Source of the DNA: Erinaceus europaeus
Lineage: Eukaryota; Chordata; Mammalia; Eulipotyphla; Erinaceidae
DNA length: 64,000 nt
Direction: 5' to 3'
Assembly (NCBI RefSeq): GCF_950295315.1
Contig: NC_080164.1
Location: 106,849,587 to 106,913,586, forward strand
The stretch's first letter is position 1. The number at the start of each line of letters is the position of its first letter. Positions 19,839 through 31,065 of this stretch are shown here, one piece after another. The notes beneath the pieces were generated by a model, which saw only the letters and a program-made list of their open reading frames with translations, searched no databases and was not told where the DNA came from. A program made the position numbers and the translations under genes.

Positions 19839-20649
19839 CTGTTACAATGAACTAGAAAATGGAACTCTAACCTGCCTTTTAAAAGCGCATTGATTGATAG
19901 TTTAATGTATGATTGGACAGAAAAGCTATTTTCATTTGTCGTAAATATGTACTTCACAGAGGTTTCTTTTGACCATGTTAGATTTTTTTTTTTCTGTGAA
20001 TCATGTCAAGGAGACTGTAGGAAACTCAAAATCAAAAGACTTTCCCTTTAGAGAATTCTAGATAAAAGTATGTGTGTGTGCTATCAGTCTGTTTTAAACC
20101 AGATGCTGTCATAATTTAGACACACTTCTGATTCTTTTCTGTGTAGAATATGAAGTGCAGGTAGAGTTCAGGGTGTGGTTGTGTTGCAGCAATCAAGTGT
20201 ACCCCAGCTGAAAAAAAAAACAGCCTGTAAAATAGATAATCATAGAAATCAAATGCAAATACACTATTATCTTGGAATGTGCTGATTATAACTACTTAGA
20301 AACTACTGATAAGTTAGACACCAGTATCACTGTTGTATAGTCTTCTCTTTTTCCATTTGCCCATTGTTCAGGTTTGGTTTTTATTTTGCAAATGATTGTT
20401 TGGACAAACATGATAATACCAAATAATCTCACTTGTTAGTCTGTTCTAACAATGAACGTACTGATGTAATGAAAATGAAATTAAATAAGCATTAATAAAT
20501 GCATATCTAGATGGATCTTTTTAGAAAATAGATATGGAAAGCTGAAATGTGTGCAATGAGTAAAAAGCATCTATAGGAGATCAGTTCATGGGCAAGGAAA
20601 CTCAAAGTAAGACTTTAACCAACATAAGTTTTATGTCTTTGCCTAACTT

Positions 20650-20663
20650 CCACCAGGTGGCAA
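20650..20663 (+). promoter_or_regulatory. CTCF-like motif
   Basis: CCACCAGGTGGCAA fits the CTCF core at 13 of 14 positions. It points away from the site at 19,824. Confidence 0.35.
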
Positions 20664-20751
20664 ACTAATAATCATATTGAAGGCTATGTGTGAAGACTGC
20701 AAACAGTTTTATGCTTACTTAAAAAAACAACAACAACAAAAACTAAGACTA

Positions 20752-21180
20752 TTTTCCCAAACCTGGTAGCAACCCAGATGTCCAACATCAGATGAGTGGC
20801 TAAAAAAAAATGTGTTATATACACATGATGGAATACTATTCAGCTGTTAAAAATGAAGAGGTTGTCTCCTTTGCATCTTGGATGAAACTTGGGACATCAT
20901 GTTGAGTGAGATCAACCAAAAAAAAAAAAAAAAGAAGGATAGATACCAAATAATCTCACTTATTAGCAGAACTCAATAAAGTAGGGACAGGTAGGGAGAA
21001 CACTAAGTGAAACATAGACTTGACATGGTGTATTGCACCAAAGCAAAGGACTCTGGGGAGGCAGGGGAAGAGAGGAAAGGTAGAAAACTTTGGGGTCAGG
21101 GTACATAATGAATTATATGCATATGTTGGTGATTACACTGTAAAGCATTAACCTCCTCAATAAAAGAAGCAGAAGAAGAA
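20752..21180 (+). mobile_element. L1 3' end, 5'-truncated
   Basis: GCAACCCAGATGTCCAAC, GATGGAATACTATTCAGC, TTGCATCTTGGATGAAAC, GTTGAGTGAGATCAACC, a body A-run, TGTATTGCACCAAAGC and TAAAGCATTAACC, then AATAAAAGAAGC. This is the ORF2 C-terminal region plus 3'UTR, with no functional frame. Confidence 0.88.
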
Positions 21181-21282
21181 GACGACCACTAAGAAATTAT
21201 TCTCTGGCCTTTCAAAGTTTTAAATTGATATATTGTTTTAAATCAGGATTAAACTTTACAGTTATTGTTACTTTATGTTATT

Positions 21283-21483
21283 GGGGCTGGGTTGTGGCAC
21301 ACCTGGTTGAGCACACATGTTACAGCATGCAAGGACCCAGGTTTGAGCTCCTGTCCCCACCTGCAGGGGGAAAGATTTACAAGTGGTGAAGCAGTGTTGC
21401 AGGTGTCTTTTCTCCCTCTCTATCATCCTCTTCCTTCTCAATTTCTGGCTGTCTCTACCCAATAAGTAAATAAAGAAAAAAAA
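21283..21483 (+). mobile_element. SINE-A, full length
   Basis: GGGGCTGGGTTGTGGCACACC head through an A-rich tail. The near-perfect TSD is ACTTTATGTTATT (about 21,270) and ACTTTATATTATT (about 21,485). Confidence 0.94.
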
Positions 21484-21886
21484 AACTTTATATTATTAAA
21501 TATCTTTATCATTGTTAATACATTGGTAGCACACATAGAGCTCTTTACGTGAAATTTAGTTGTTGTCCACTTTCTCAACTCTCCAGGATTTACTGGAATT
21601 CCTTTTTGGAATTTAGAACTACAGCTGAAAATTGTGACTATAACACTGTCTCAGAATGAAAAGACTTTCAGTTCTATTCTCAGCTTGGTAATATTCATGT
21701 CCAAATTTTTAAATACTTTCTAGAATAAGATAAATGTTTTATCTTCAAATACATTTGGGACATAGTGTTTTAATAAAGTATTTAAAAAGAGTACATTAAA
21801 TATTAAGTCACATTAACAAACTCTCTATAAGGGATCATAGAGTTTTGCCTAAGTTTATCGGAATCATCCTGTTTGGGAAACTGGGG
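21484..21886. other. AT-rich non-coding DNA
   Basis: No recognised element. Confidence 0.4.
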
Positions 21887-21888
21887 GA

Positions 21889-22145
21889 GGGCAGACAGTG
21901 GTAAACCTGGTTGGTTAAGTGCTCACACTACAGTGCACAAGGACCCAGGTTCAAGCCCCTGGTTCCCCCTGCAGGGGGAAAGCTTCACAACTGGTGAAGT
22001 AGAGCTGCAGGTCTCTGTCAGCCTCCCTCCCTCCCTCCCTCCCTCCCTCCCTCCCTCCCTCCTTCCCTCTGTCCTTCTCTCCCTCTCTGCCTCCCTCCTC
22101 ATTTTTCTCTGTTTTTATTAAATAATATTGCATAAATTAAATTAA
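21889..22145 (+). mobile_element. SINE-A with (CCCT)n expansion
   Basis: A normal head and body (CCAGGTTCAAGCCCC, GTGAAGTAGAGCTGCAGG). The pyrimidine block has expanded into a (CCCT)n array (22,022-22,063). Confidence 0.93.
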
Positions 22146-22484
22146 AAATGAAACTTTGGATCACACAAAGGCTGTTATGATTGGAACAAATATGGTGTGA
22201 TTCAGGCACTGAAGAATGGATAGCATGTCAAGGTAGATTCTTTAAAAAAGCATTAAGAGAATGAAGTAAGAATGAAAGTGTGGTTGCAAAGTGTGTTTTA
22301 TTAGTTTGCCCTGACTGCATCAGAGCAAAGGCCCTGACTGCATATGAACAAATGTCCTTCACTAAGTCAGAATTACTAACCTGGGACAATATTTGGGTAG
22401 AGCCTAATCACAGGTTGGAGCTGGGACTTTCCTTTCATGTACAGGAAGCCGATAAGAGTTTTAAGTGAGTGGGATGATGCTGCT
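22146..22484. other. Unique non-coding DNA
   Basis: No recognised repeat; short repeated phrase GCCCTGACTGCAT at 22,306 and 22,331. Confidence 0.4.
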
Positions 22485-22501
22485 AAAAGTAATAGTGTCT
22501 G

Positions 22502-23765
22502 ACTACATCAAATTGAAAAGCTTCTACACAGCAAAAGAAACCAATACGCAAACAAAGAGACCCCTCACAGAATGGGAGATCTTTACATGCCATATATCAG
22601 ACAAGACTTTGATAGCCAAAATATATAAATAGCTTGCCAAACTCAACAACAAGAAAACAGATGACCCCATCCAAAAATGGGGAGAGGATATGGACAGAAT
22701 ATTCACAGAAGAGATCCAAAAAGCTGAGAAACACATGAGAAAATGCTCCATGTCTTTGTCAGAGAAATGCAAATAAAGACAACAATGAGATATCACTTTA
22801 CTCCTGTGAGAATGTCATACATCAGAAAAGGTAGCAACAGCAAATGCTGGAGAGGTTGTGGGGACAAAAGAACCCTCCTTCAGTGCTGGTGGGAATGTGA
22901 ATTGATCCAACCCCTGTGGTGAGAGCAGTCTGGAGAATCCTCAGAAGGCTAGAAATGTACCTACCCTATGATCCTGTAATTCCTCTCCTAGGAATGAATA
23001 TATCCTAAGGAACCCAACACACCCATCCAAAAAGATTTGTGTATACCTATGTTCATAGCAGTACAATTTGTAATATTTTTAAACTTTATTTATTTGTTTT
23101 TAAAATTATATTTATTTACTGGATAGATACAGCCAGAAATCGAGAGGGAAGGGGAGATAGCGAGAGATACAGAGAGACTCCTGCAGCCCTGCTTCACCAC
23201 TCATTAAGCTTCCCGCCTGCAAGTGGTGACCAGGGGCTTGAACCTGGGACCTTGTGTACTATAATGTGTGCACTTAACCAGGTGCGACCACCTGGCCCCA
23301 GCACAATTTGTAATAGCCAAAACCTGGAAGCAACCCAGGTGTCCAACAATAGATGAGTGGCTGAGCAAGTTGTGGTATATATACACAATGGAATACTACT
23401 CAGCTGTTAATAACGGTGATTTCACTGTTTTCAGCCTATCTTGGATGGAACTTAAAGAAATCATGTTAAGTGAAATAAGTCAGAAACAGAAGGTTGAATA
23501 TGGGATGATCTCACTCTCAGGCAGAAGTTGAAAAACAAGATCAGAAGAGAAAGTACAAGTAGAACCTGAACTGGAGTTGGTGTATTGCACCAAAGTAAAA
23601 GACTCTGGGTGGTGGTGGGGTGAGGGAGAGTACAGGTCCTGGAAAAGGATGAGAGGATTTAGTGGGGGTCGTATTATTATGTGGAAAACTGAGAAATGTT
23701 ATGCATGTACAAACTATTGTATTTACTGTCAAATGTAAAACATTAATCCCCCAATAAATTTTAAA
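22502..23765 (+). mobile_element. L1 3' end, 5'-truncated, interrupted by a SINE
   Basis: It spans the ORF2 C-terminal region (AAGCTTCTACACAGC, AATGCTGGAGAGGTTGTGG, TCAGCTGTTAATAACGG) and the 3'UTR (TGTATTGCACCAAAG, CCCAATAAATTTT plus A-tail). A SINE-A sits at 23,076-23,299. TSD: AAAAGTAATAGTGTCTG (22,485-22,501) and AAAAGCAATAGTGGCTG (23,766-23,782), 15 of 17 identical. ORF2 is broken by stops and frameshifts. Confidence 0.93.
23076..23299 (-). mobile_element. SINE-A inserted into the L1
   Basis: Head at the right (CCAGGTGCGACCACCTGGCC), tail at the left. TSD AGTACAATTTGTAATA (23,060-23,075) and AGCACAATTTGTAATA (23,300-23,315), 15 of 16, within L1 sequence. Confidence 0.96.
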
Positions 23766-23811
23766 AAAAGCAATAGTGGCTGCTAGGTATAGTGCACTTA
23801 CTTGGCTTATG

Positions 23812-24022
23812 GAATTTTATTATTCTTATTTATTATTGGATAGAGACAGAGAGAAATTGAGAGGGGAGGGGCAGATAGAGAAGGACAGAGACAGAGAATC
23901 ACCAGCAGCACTGCTTCATCACTTGCAAAGCTTTCCCCCTGCAGGTGGGGACCAGGGGCTTGAACCTAGGTCCTTGTGCATTGTAGTGTGTGCACTTATC
24001 CAGGTGAGCCACCACCTGGCCC
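23812..24022 (-). mobile_element. SINE-A, reverse, full length
   Basis: TTTATTATTGGATAGAGACAG, CTTTCCCCCTGCAGGTGGGG, GGGGCTTGAACCTAGG; head CCAGGTGAGCCACCACCTGG. Confidence 0.95.
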
Positions 24023-24704
24023 TGTATGTGGAAGTTTTAAAGTGCTTTAAGTATCTCATCTGAAGAGCCTGTAATTCAGGTAGGAAATTACATGGCAGAC
24101 AACTTAGAAGATGAGCAACCTAGTCAGAGTCAAGCACTGACTTGTGTGTTTTCTGAAGCATTATGAAGCAGTATGAGTCCAGAAACACTGTCCTTAAGCT
24201 TTATTCTGTGGTAGAGAGAAAGTGTTCTATGAATCAGCCTGAAATTTTGATGAAGGATGAATCCAAGAGGAAGTACACTGAAGGAAAGGAAATATTGGTT
24301 GTTCAGGAGGTTTTGAGGTTTTACCCTTAATCAAGTGTAGGATCTTAACACCTTTAAATAATGTGGTGGTAAAGAAAAAAAAAAAAAAGGAAAGGGGTGG
24401 AGAAGACATTATTTCCAGACATTTTGATTTAATCAGTGTCTAATCATTGACTCAGGCATGTGGTCCACATTCCCTCTGGGTTTAGCTGATAGCAGCATTT
24501 TGAACTAGGTGATAGAAAAGATTATGATGCCCTTGACAGAAAGGAGAAAGCGCTCCTGGAGAAAAACATGAGGGGGAGATGATGAGCTTGGATCTTCGAG
24601 CTCAGTAGCTGGGGCTGATATCAGCCTTCTAAGATTGTGTAACTGCATGTTGGCTACTATGGGGGTGGTGGAAATCCAGGGGAGACAGGAGATTTTAAAA
24701 AAAT
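24023..24704. other. Unassigned non-coding DNA
   Basis: No recognised repeat apart from an A-run at 24,374-24,388. No exon. Confidence 0.4.
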
Positions 24705-24888
24705 GATTCTTTTTTTAATCTTATTTTATTTATTTATTAAATTGAGAGAGGAGGGGGAGATAGGGAATGAGACAGAGAGACACATGCAGCCCTACTTCAC
24801 CACCCTGCAGGTGGGGACCAGGCTTGAACCCAAGTCTTTGCGTTGAAGTGCATGCACTTAATCAGTTGTGCCACTGCCTGCCGCCTCC
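24705..24888 (-). mobile_element. SINE-A, reverse, internally deleted
   Basis: TTTATTTATTAAATTGAGAG tail side. The CTTGTGAAGCTTCCCC part is missing between CACCACC and CTGCAGGTGGGG; head CAGTTGTGCCACTGCC. Confidence 0.9.
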
Positions 24889-24892
24889 CTTT

Positions 24893-25575
24893 AAATTTTT
24901 TTTTTTTTTGTTAATGATTTAATAATGATTAACAAGACTGTAAGATAGCAGAGGTACAATTCCACACAGTTCCCACCACTGGAGTTCTGTGTCCCATCCC
25001 CTCCTTTTGGAAGCTTCCCTATTCTTTATCCCTCTGGGAGTATGGACCAAAATTCTTCATGGGATGCAGAAGGTGGGAGTTCTGGCTTCTGTAATTTCTT
25101 CTCTGCTGGACATGGACATTGGCAGGTCGATCCATACCCCAGCCTGTTTCTGTCTTTCCCTAGTGGGGTAGGGCTTTGGGGAGGTGAGGTTCCAGGACAC
25201 ATTGGTGAGGTCATCTGCCCAGGGAAGTCAGGTTGGCATCATGGTAGCACCTGCAATTTAGTGTCTGAAATGCAGTAAGATGGAAATCAGGACAAATTGT
25301 TTAATTCACAGGAACCCAAAGGTTGGAATAGAGCAGATGAAATTAGGGGTCTTCAGGAGAGAAGCTAGGAAGTCTATTTTAGGTATGTTCCAAGGCACCC
25401 ATGACTTCAGTCATTTTTGCCTGAGCCTGATAGCTAACATGCATGCAGGTGGACTAAAAGAATTCTTTAAGAAGATGGTGTCAGAGTTGAGAAAAGCTGC
25501 ACCAGGGCAAAGAGTAACTCTCAAACATGAGGAAAATATATACATATCGAAAGGAGATTTTAAAAGGCCGAGATG
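24893..25575 (-). mobile_element. LINE-like repeat, 3' end at left
   Basis: The left end is a T-run (poly(A) on the minus strand) followed by GATTAACAAGACTGTAAGATAG and CACACAGTTCCCACCACTGG, shared with copies at 60,604 and 62,472. The rest is continuous with no other repeat. A 98-codon plus-strand frame inside it is not recognised. Its relation to L1 is inferred from a similar 3' end at 48,125. Confidence 0.55.
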
Positions 25576-26205
25576 AGTAGGAGAAACTGAGGTCAGGGAA
25601 AGGGGTCTTTGGATCTGCTGAGGGTTATTTCTGTATGAATCTGAGGTAGCATGCCCATCAGAGAAGGAAGTGAAAGAGGAGTCTGGAATGTTACTGAGAT
25701 GACACTGAAAGGGATGATATCATACATATGGAAGGGAATAAGAAAAAAATCAGAATGCAGAACAGAGGGTTGAGTAGTTCCCAGGGGTTGGTCTGGTGAG
25801 GAGTTAGTGGAAGGGACTCAGTCACTGGCTGCCACTTATCTGTCCTCAGTGATCAGTGCTGTGTCATTGCTCTTTTAGCCAGTTCAAGGAGGTAATCACC
25901 TCCCTTTGTTTCTGCCAGCTATCTGGCTCAGTATCATGCACTAGTGAAGAGATGAAAATAATTGTTCTCCAGTCATTGAGCTGTTCAATAGTTCCAAATC
26001 CAAGAGGAAAAAAATCTTTGAAAAATAACAACCCTTTTCTTAAGCTGTCATTTATTGACTTCCTGCCCTGTACCTTATAATTATTTTCACATTCAATACA
26101 ATGGCTAATCACCTTGGGTGTATTTTATGAATTGACATGTATAAACATAACATTTATTGATTATAGATCTCATATAATACACTTTACATCATCATCGCCA
26201 TCATC
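25576..26205. other. Unassigned non-coding DNA
   Basis: No recognised repeat or gene; overlapping frames of 74 and 82 codons on opposite strands at about 25,860-26,110 lack domains. Confidence 0.4.
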
Positions 26206-26479
26206 ATCTGTCTCCAGGGTTACTGCTGGGGCTTAGGGCTGACACTGAATCCACTGCTCCTGGCAACCATTTTTTTCTATTTTTGTTTTCTATTTTTAAT
26301 TGACAGGACAGAAGGAAATTGATAGGGGAGCGGGAAAGAGGAAGAAAGAAAGACACCTGCAGACCTACTTCACTGCTCGTGAAGCTTCCCTCCTGCAGGT
26401 GGGGAGCAGGGGCTCAAATCCAGGTCCTTAGGCTTGGTGATATATGTGCTTAAGCAGGCACACCATTTCTGGGCCCCTG
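26206..26479 (-). mobile_element. SINE-A-ext, reverse
   Basis: TCTCCAGGGTTACTGCTGGG, CCACTGCTCCTGGCAACC, body, CTTCCCTCCTGCAGGTGGGG; head AAGCAGGCACACCATTTC. Confidence 0.92.
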
Positions 26480-27699
26480 CTTTGTTTTCTTTTTACGGAT
26501 GTACTTAGCCTAGGAGTCAAGTGTTAGGGCATTATGAGACAGTCATGATAGAAGGAAATTAGATGTATTCCAGTTATTATCATTGAGTAAGAAGCCATTT
26601 ATTCTATTTGAATATTCTTATTAATGCAGTATGACTATCTAAAAAAAAATTGGTAATGTGATCACTGATTGACCCCCCCTCACCACCACCACCAGATTCA
26701 CCATCTGTCTAGGCAGTCTCTTCTTTCCCTCTGTAACAGTTATCCTTACTCAACAGGCTGGCTTTTTTTTTTTTTTTTTTTTAGCCTGTTGTTGTTAAAG
26801 TAACACATGGGATATTACAACTTCAAAGCCCACTCAACAGAGTCACTGTACAATGTGTGAGTGACAGGATAAATTGCTCCTAAGCATTATGCCTAACATC
26901 GCTATCACCTAGGGGCAGAAATCATCATGCAGTATTGGTGGTTGGGTGACATATTTTGACTGGAATGTGCTGTTCTATTGGGCATCAGTCAAATGCAGTA
27001 ATTTATGATAATTGCTCATGTGAGACAGAGTAAAAACAACATCCCCAATACAAATACTTTCCTAGCACTGTGGCTCTGAGCTTGCAAGAATGAAATATCT
27101 TGCAAGCGACCTAGTGATTTTACTTTCAAATGATCTCTGATTATTTTCTTGTCTGCATGGTCTGCATTTCTCTGGGAAACGTTGTACAATTAAATTTAGT
27201 CACTTGTCAAGATTCAGATGAGTTGATGGTGAAAATAAAAGTTTCATTTTGCAGACACTTAGGAGGAATGTTGCATGGAATATGTCATCTTGGGCTTCTG
27301 ATAGATCTCTCTCTCTCTCTCGCTCTCTCTCTCCAGATGAGTTCAATTCTGAGTGCTTTGAATTCATTTCTGGGCTTCATTGGAGACAGAAAAATCAAAG
27401 TTGTGACCTTCATTTTCTTCTTTCCAGAAGATGGAATTTTTTTCCCCCTTCTTTCAGAAGCTATGTCAGCTATGACTTTACCTTTCCCCATCTCCTGTAT
27501 TTCAAATGGAAGCACTGTGCTCCCCTGTTCTGTCTACCACAGTACAGATGCATACTTCTCCCTGCCTGCTTGTACAGCAAGGGATACATTTGGAGATCAT
27601 TAAAGTCTCTAGAACAAAAATGCAATGTACTCCCTGAACCTAAATTTGACATGTCTTGAGGAAGAATTTTTCATAACAGCCATCTCACCAATTTGCTTG
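26480..27699. other. Unique AT-rich non-coding DNA
   Basis: It includes a T-run of 21 flanked by CAACAGGCT / AGCCTGTTG (26,751-26,791) and a (CT)n at 27,306-27,334. The longest frame of the window (157 codons, 27,130-27,603) crosses the CT repeat, is hydrophobic only because of T-rich sequence, and has overlapping frames beside it; I do not call it a gene. Confidence 0.45.
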
Positions 27700-28382
27700 A
27701 CTCACCTAAAATATTATATCACCCGGTGACAGAACAAAAAATGTGTTTATAAGGCACACTGCATAATTAGGAAGTAAATTCCTAAGATATACGGCTAATA
27801 GAGGAGGGTTTCAGTACCAGCGTCTCCAGAGCTGAATCGGAGCCTTTGATGAAAGCAGACTGTAACAATGCAGGCTTTGAGAGTCCTGCAAAATCTCAAT
27901 TAAGTGGCTGCAGTGTTTCCACAGTTTATTTTTCTAGGATCTCGTCCATGACTGCTAGCTCATAAAGACCTGGCTGTGCAAGGAAATTGGGCAGGAACTC
28001 TTGAATTGGCCTCTTGTCTGCCTGTTCTAATGACCTGAACTGGAGTAGTAACACTTTGGGGGGCCTGATTTGACTCCCTTGCTACTGTTTTTAATCAATG
28101 CATTGTTCTCTGTTGATGAATAGCTACAATTAGATTCTGATAACAGACTGATAGCAGCAGGAAGCAAAGTTGTAATAGTCAGAAGTGACTTCTTGTTGGC
28201 TTTTTCTTTGAGGTCCTCCCTTATCTATCCTGGCTGGCTTATGTGTTGTGAGTGGCAGGATAATTGGATAGATAACACAAGAGCCCAAATCAGAGTTGGC
28301 CCAATATGAATAATCCCAAATTACACGAATGACTTAGTGAACAAACTTGTAATGCAATATAAAATTCCGAGACACATGCCCC
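27700..28382. other. Candidate conserved non-coding element, about 680 bp
   Basis: The longest clearly repeat-free block of balanced composition in this part. It holds scattered CpGs (CACCCGGTGAC, ATACGGCTAATAG, GAATCGGAGCC, CTCGTCCATGAC), many ATTA/TAAT cores (CAATTAAGTGG, TAATTGGATAG, ACAATTAGATTC) and GATA sites. It has stops in all frames. Enhancer function is inference. Confidence 0.45.
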
Positions 28383-28394
28383 CTTCAGACCGAA

Positions 28395-28687
28395 ACTGTG
28401 CCTGTACTATAAATCCACTGCTCCTGGAGGCCATTTTCCCCATTTTGTTGTCCTTGTTATTCTTGCTATTGCTGTTGTTGTTGTTGGACAGGACAAAGAG
28501 AAATTGAGAGAGATGGGGAAGACAGAAAGGAGGAGAGAAAGATAGACACCTGCAGACCTACTTCACTGTCCATGAAGCAACTCTTCCTGCAGGTGGTCAG
28601 CTAGGGGCTCGAACTGGGATCCTTATGCCAGTCCTTGTGCTTCACACTTTGATGCTTAACCCATTGTGCTACCTACTACCCAGCCCT
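28395..28687 (-). mobile_element. SINE-A-long/ext, reverse
   Basis: CCACTGCTCCTGGAGGCC, a TTGTTGTTG-rich 3' part, GGACAGGACAAAGAGAAATTG; head AACCCATTGTGCTACCTAC. Confidence 0.92.
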
Positions 28688-28915
28688 TCAAAAATATATA
28701 TATATTTTTTAGGTTGTTGGTTTGATTTTGGCACTGGCACTAAATTTTCTCTTTGTGTTCCAATATGTCAGAATTTTTTTACACTGTCATCAGATTTTGT
28801 TACACTGTAGGTTTGAAGGTATGTATGTTCTCTTCAATTTTATATAATTCTATAGCAACTCCTAAATAGTAAACAAAACCAGTACTGAAATACTCTCTGA
28901 AGTATTCAGTACCAG

Positions 28916-29100
28916 CAGACCAGGTGGTGGCACACTTGGCTGAGTGCACGTTACAATGTGTAAGAATCCAGGTTCAGTCAAGCCCCTGGTTCCCACCTGC
29001 AGGGGGGAAACTTCACAAATAGTGAAACAGTGTTGCAGATATCTTTCTTCTCCCTCTCTTTCCTCTATTAATAAATAAACAAATAAATATAAAAAAATAA
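28916..29100 (+). mobile_element. SINE-A
   Basis: GACCAGGTGGTGGCACACTTGG head, CCAGGTTCAGTCAAGCCCC (small insertion in the B-box region), CCCACCTGCAGGGGG and (AAAT)n tail. Confidence 0.92.
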
Positions 29101-29106
29101 GTTATT

Positions 29107-29250
29107 AAGGCAAGGGTAGATAGCATACAGGTTTAATCCTCTGCACAACCCACCACCGTAAGCCAGAGAGAGCTGAGCAGTGCTCTGGTAAAAAAAATAA
29201 AAATAAAAATAAAAAATATTTTATTAAAAATAATAATAATAAAGTATTCA
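29107..29250 (+). mobile_element. SINE-B, internally deleted
   Basis: GTAGATAGCATACAGG joins directly to TTTAATCCTCTGC, so the middle is lost; the end GAGCAGTGCTCTGGT is intact, with a long (AAAAT)n tail and (AAT)n. Confidence 0.82.
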
Positions 29251-29252
29251 GG

Positions 29253-29545
29253 GGAACCGGGTAGTAGTGCACCCAGTTGAGTACACATATTACCAAGTTC
29301 AAGGACCGGGGTTCGAACCCCTGCTTGCCCCCTATAATGGGGAGACTTACAAGTGGTGAAGCAGATTTGCAGGTGTCTCTCTCTCTCTCTGTCTTCCCAT
29401 TCTCTCTCAATTTCTCTCTGACCTATGTAATAAAAATCAGAAAAAAAAAAGAAAAAAGAAAAGAAATGGCTGTCAGGAGTGGTGTGGGCACCAAGCTTCA
29501 GCAATAACTGGTGGCAGGAAAATAAATAAACAAATGAGCAAACAA
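29253..29545 (+). mobile_element. SINE-A-ext
   Basis: GGGTAGTAGTGCACCCAGTT head, GGGTTCGAACCCC, body, an internal A-run, GGCTGTCAGGAGTGGTG...GGTGGCAGG extension, then an (AAAT/AAAC)n tail. Confidence 0.92.
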
Positions 29546-30588
29546 ACAAATAAATAATTCAGTACCATATTTGAGAGTGCAGTTTTTATTACCTTTTTAT
29601 TCGAGAGTTCTGTCAACAGGACGATGTGATTCATGTCATAAGTATGTGTGTTCCTCATTTCGATTTGCCATGCACATGGAATAGGAAATAATAGCCCAGA
29701 ACAGAGAACTGGGAGTATGAAGAGGGCACACTGAGTCATGCTGAAAGTTTTCAGTTCATTTTGTGTTGGATTTAGCACTGAGCAGTGGTCAGATGTGCTC
29801 AAAGGGCAGAGAAAGAATGGGAAAGGAACCTTGTCTAAAAAGCAAAGGAGTGTAGGAGACCTTCCCTATGGTCTGAGAGTGAGACAGACCATCTTCTGTG
29901 ATCACCCTTTGTGCATTATTCCATAGAAAAGGTCAAGGAAGCTTCCAGAGCAAAAGTCTCCACTGCTATATAGATACCATGAGTGGAGTTCAGAAAAAAG
30001 AACCACACTGCACTGTCAACACTGTAAGAAAGATTTTCAGAAGTCTTTGTTATATAAGACGGTGATGATTGACTCATGACACTCATCTGAAACTCCTCTT
30101 CGTTGAAGGAAAGTGATAATTACGTGAAAGAGGAGAACACACTAAAGGCTTCTGGCATGCAAGTGGCTTTGTTACACAGAGGACTCTGGTGAGAATTTTC
30201 CACAGTGTGCAAGTGAAATAAAATGGGAGAGAACAGAAGTAGTGCTCAGTGCCTGACATTCAGAAAGAATATCGAGCTGGGGCAAGGGAGAACCTCTCTG
30301 CTTCATGTTATCTTTAAAGGATTTGGTGAGAAGGTTTTTGTATATTCTAGAAATAAAGAGTGCAGAACTCAAGTTCAAGGAACATGGCTCAGCTGGTTGC
30401 TGTTCTGTCATGCCAGGGCCTCTCAAATTGCTGAAGGTTTAGCTCCATTCTGCTTCCATTCTGTAATCATTTTCAGAAGGTTTGTGTTTGGGGGGTAGCC
30501 CAGTACTATTAGAAGGCAAAGATTTTGTCTGTACTATATTATGAAAAGCATTATGCCTGTGGATTCTAAAAGAAATCAAGTCACAATC
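29546..30588. other. Unique non-coding DNA
   Basis: About 1 kb with no recognised repeats; no exon supported. Confidence 0.4.
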
Positions 30589-30589
30589 A

Positions 30590-30715
30590 GGATAAAGCTT
30601 TGCAAGTTGTGAGGTAAGTCTGCAGGTATCTCTCTGTCTCTCTATCACCCCTTTCACTCTTGATTTCTGGCTATCTCTATTTAATAAATAAAGATAATAA
30701 AAATTAAAGAAAAGC
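30590..30715 (+). mobile_element. SINE-A, 5'-truncated
   Basis: It starts at AAAGCTTTGCAAGTTGTGAGG, with CT block, TCTATTTAATAAATAAAG and A-rich tail. Confidence 0.8.
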
Positions 30716-30906
30716 AGAAAGAGAGAGAGAGAGAGAGGGATTGAGAGGGGAGGGAGAGGTAGAGAGGGAAAGAGGCATAGAGACACATGCAGCTCTGCTT
30801 TACCACTCATGAAGTTTTACCCATTCAGGTGGGGACTAGGGCCTTGAACCTAGGTCCTTGCACACTGTGATATGAGTATTCAACCAGGAGCATCACTGCC
30901 TGTCCC
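30716..30906 (-). mobile_element. SINE-A, reverse, tail to tail with the preceding SINE
   Basis: A GA-rich tail side, TTTACCACTCATGAAG, GGACTAGGGCCTTGAACC; head CAACCAGGAGCATCACTGCC. The two copies meet tail to tail. Confidence 0.9.
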
Positions 30907-30969
30907 CTAGAAATTTCACTTTTTGATCCATATATTCAGCTAAATAAGTATTTACAATTGTCAGGGGTT

Positions 30970-31065
30970 TATTGGGGTCAGGGAAGTGACTCAGCAGTGG
31001 AGTTCCTGCTTGGTGTATGTTGAGGGTTTGGGTGCAAATCTCAACACCCAATGATAGGAGACAAA
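30970..31065 (+). mobile_element. SINE-D-like fragment
   Basis: GGGGTCAGGGAAGTGACTC head with a tRNA-like A box and GGGTGCAAATCTCAAC. Short and diverged. Confidence 0.4.

Larger units (their letters stand above)
19577..20750. other. Unique AT-rich DNA with two CTCF-like motifs
   Basis: It contains (ATAC)n at 19,598-19,613 and short A- and T-runs. No gene or known repeat. The two CTCF-like sites are listed separately. Confidence 0.4.

Noticed and set aside
23268..23531. 87-codon frame with a recognisable protein-like sequence
   Set aside because: It is the worn C-terminal end of L1 ORF2 read from the SINE junction.
26751..26791. Inverted repeat CAACAGGCT / AGCCTGTTG around a T-run
   Set aside because: Nine-base arms with no target duplication; could be chance and does not look like a transposon.
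27130..27603. 157-codon open frame, the longest in the window
   Set aside because: It crosses a CT microsatellite, has a second long frame overlapping it, shows no domain, and its hydrophobicity follows from T-rich DNA.
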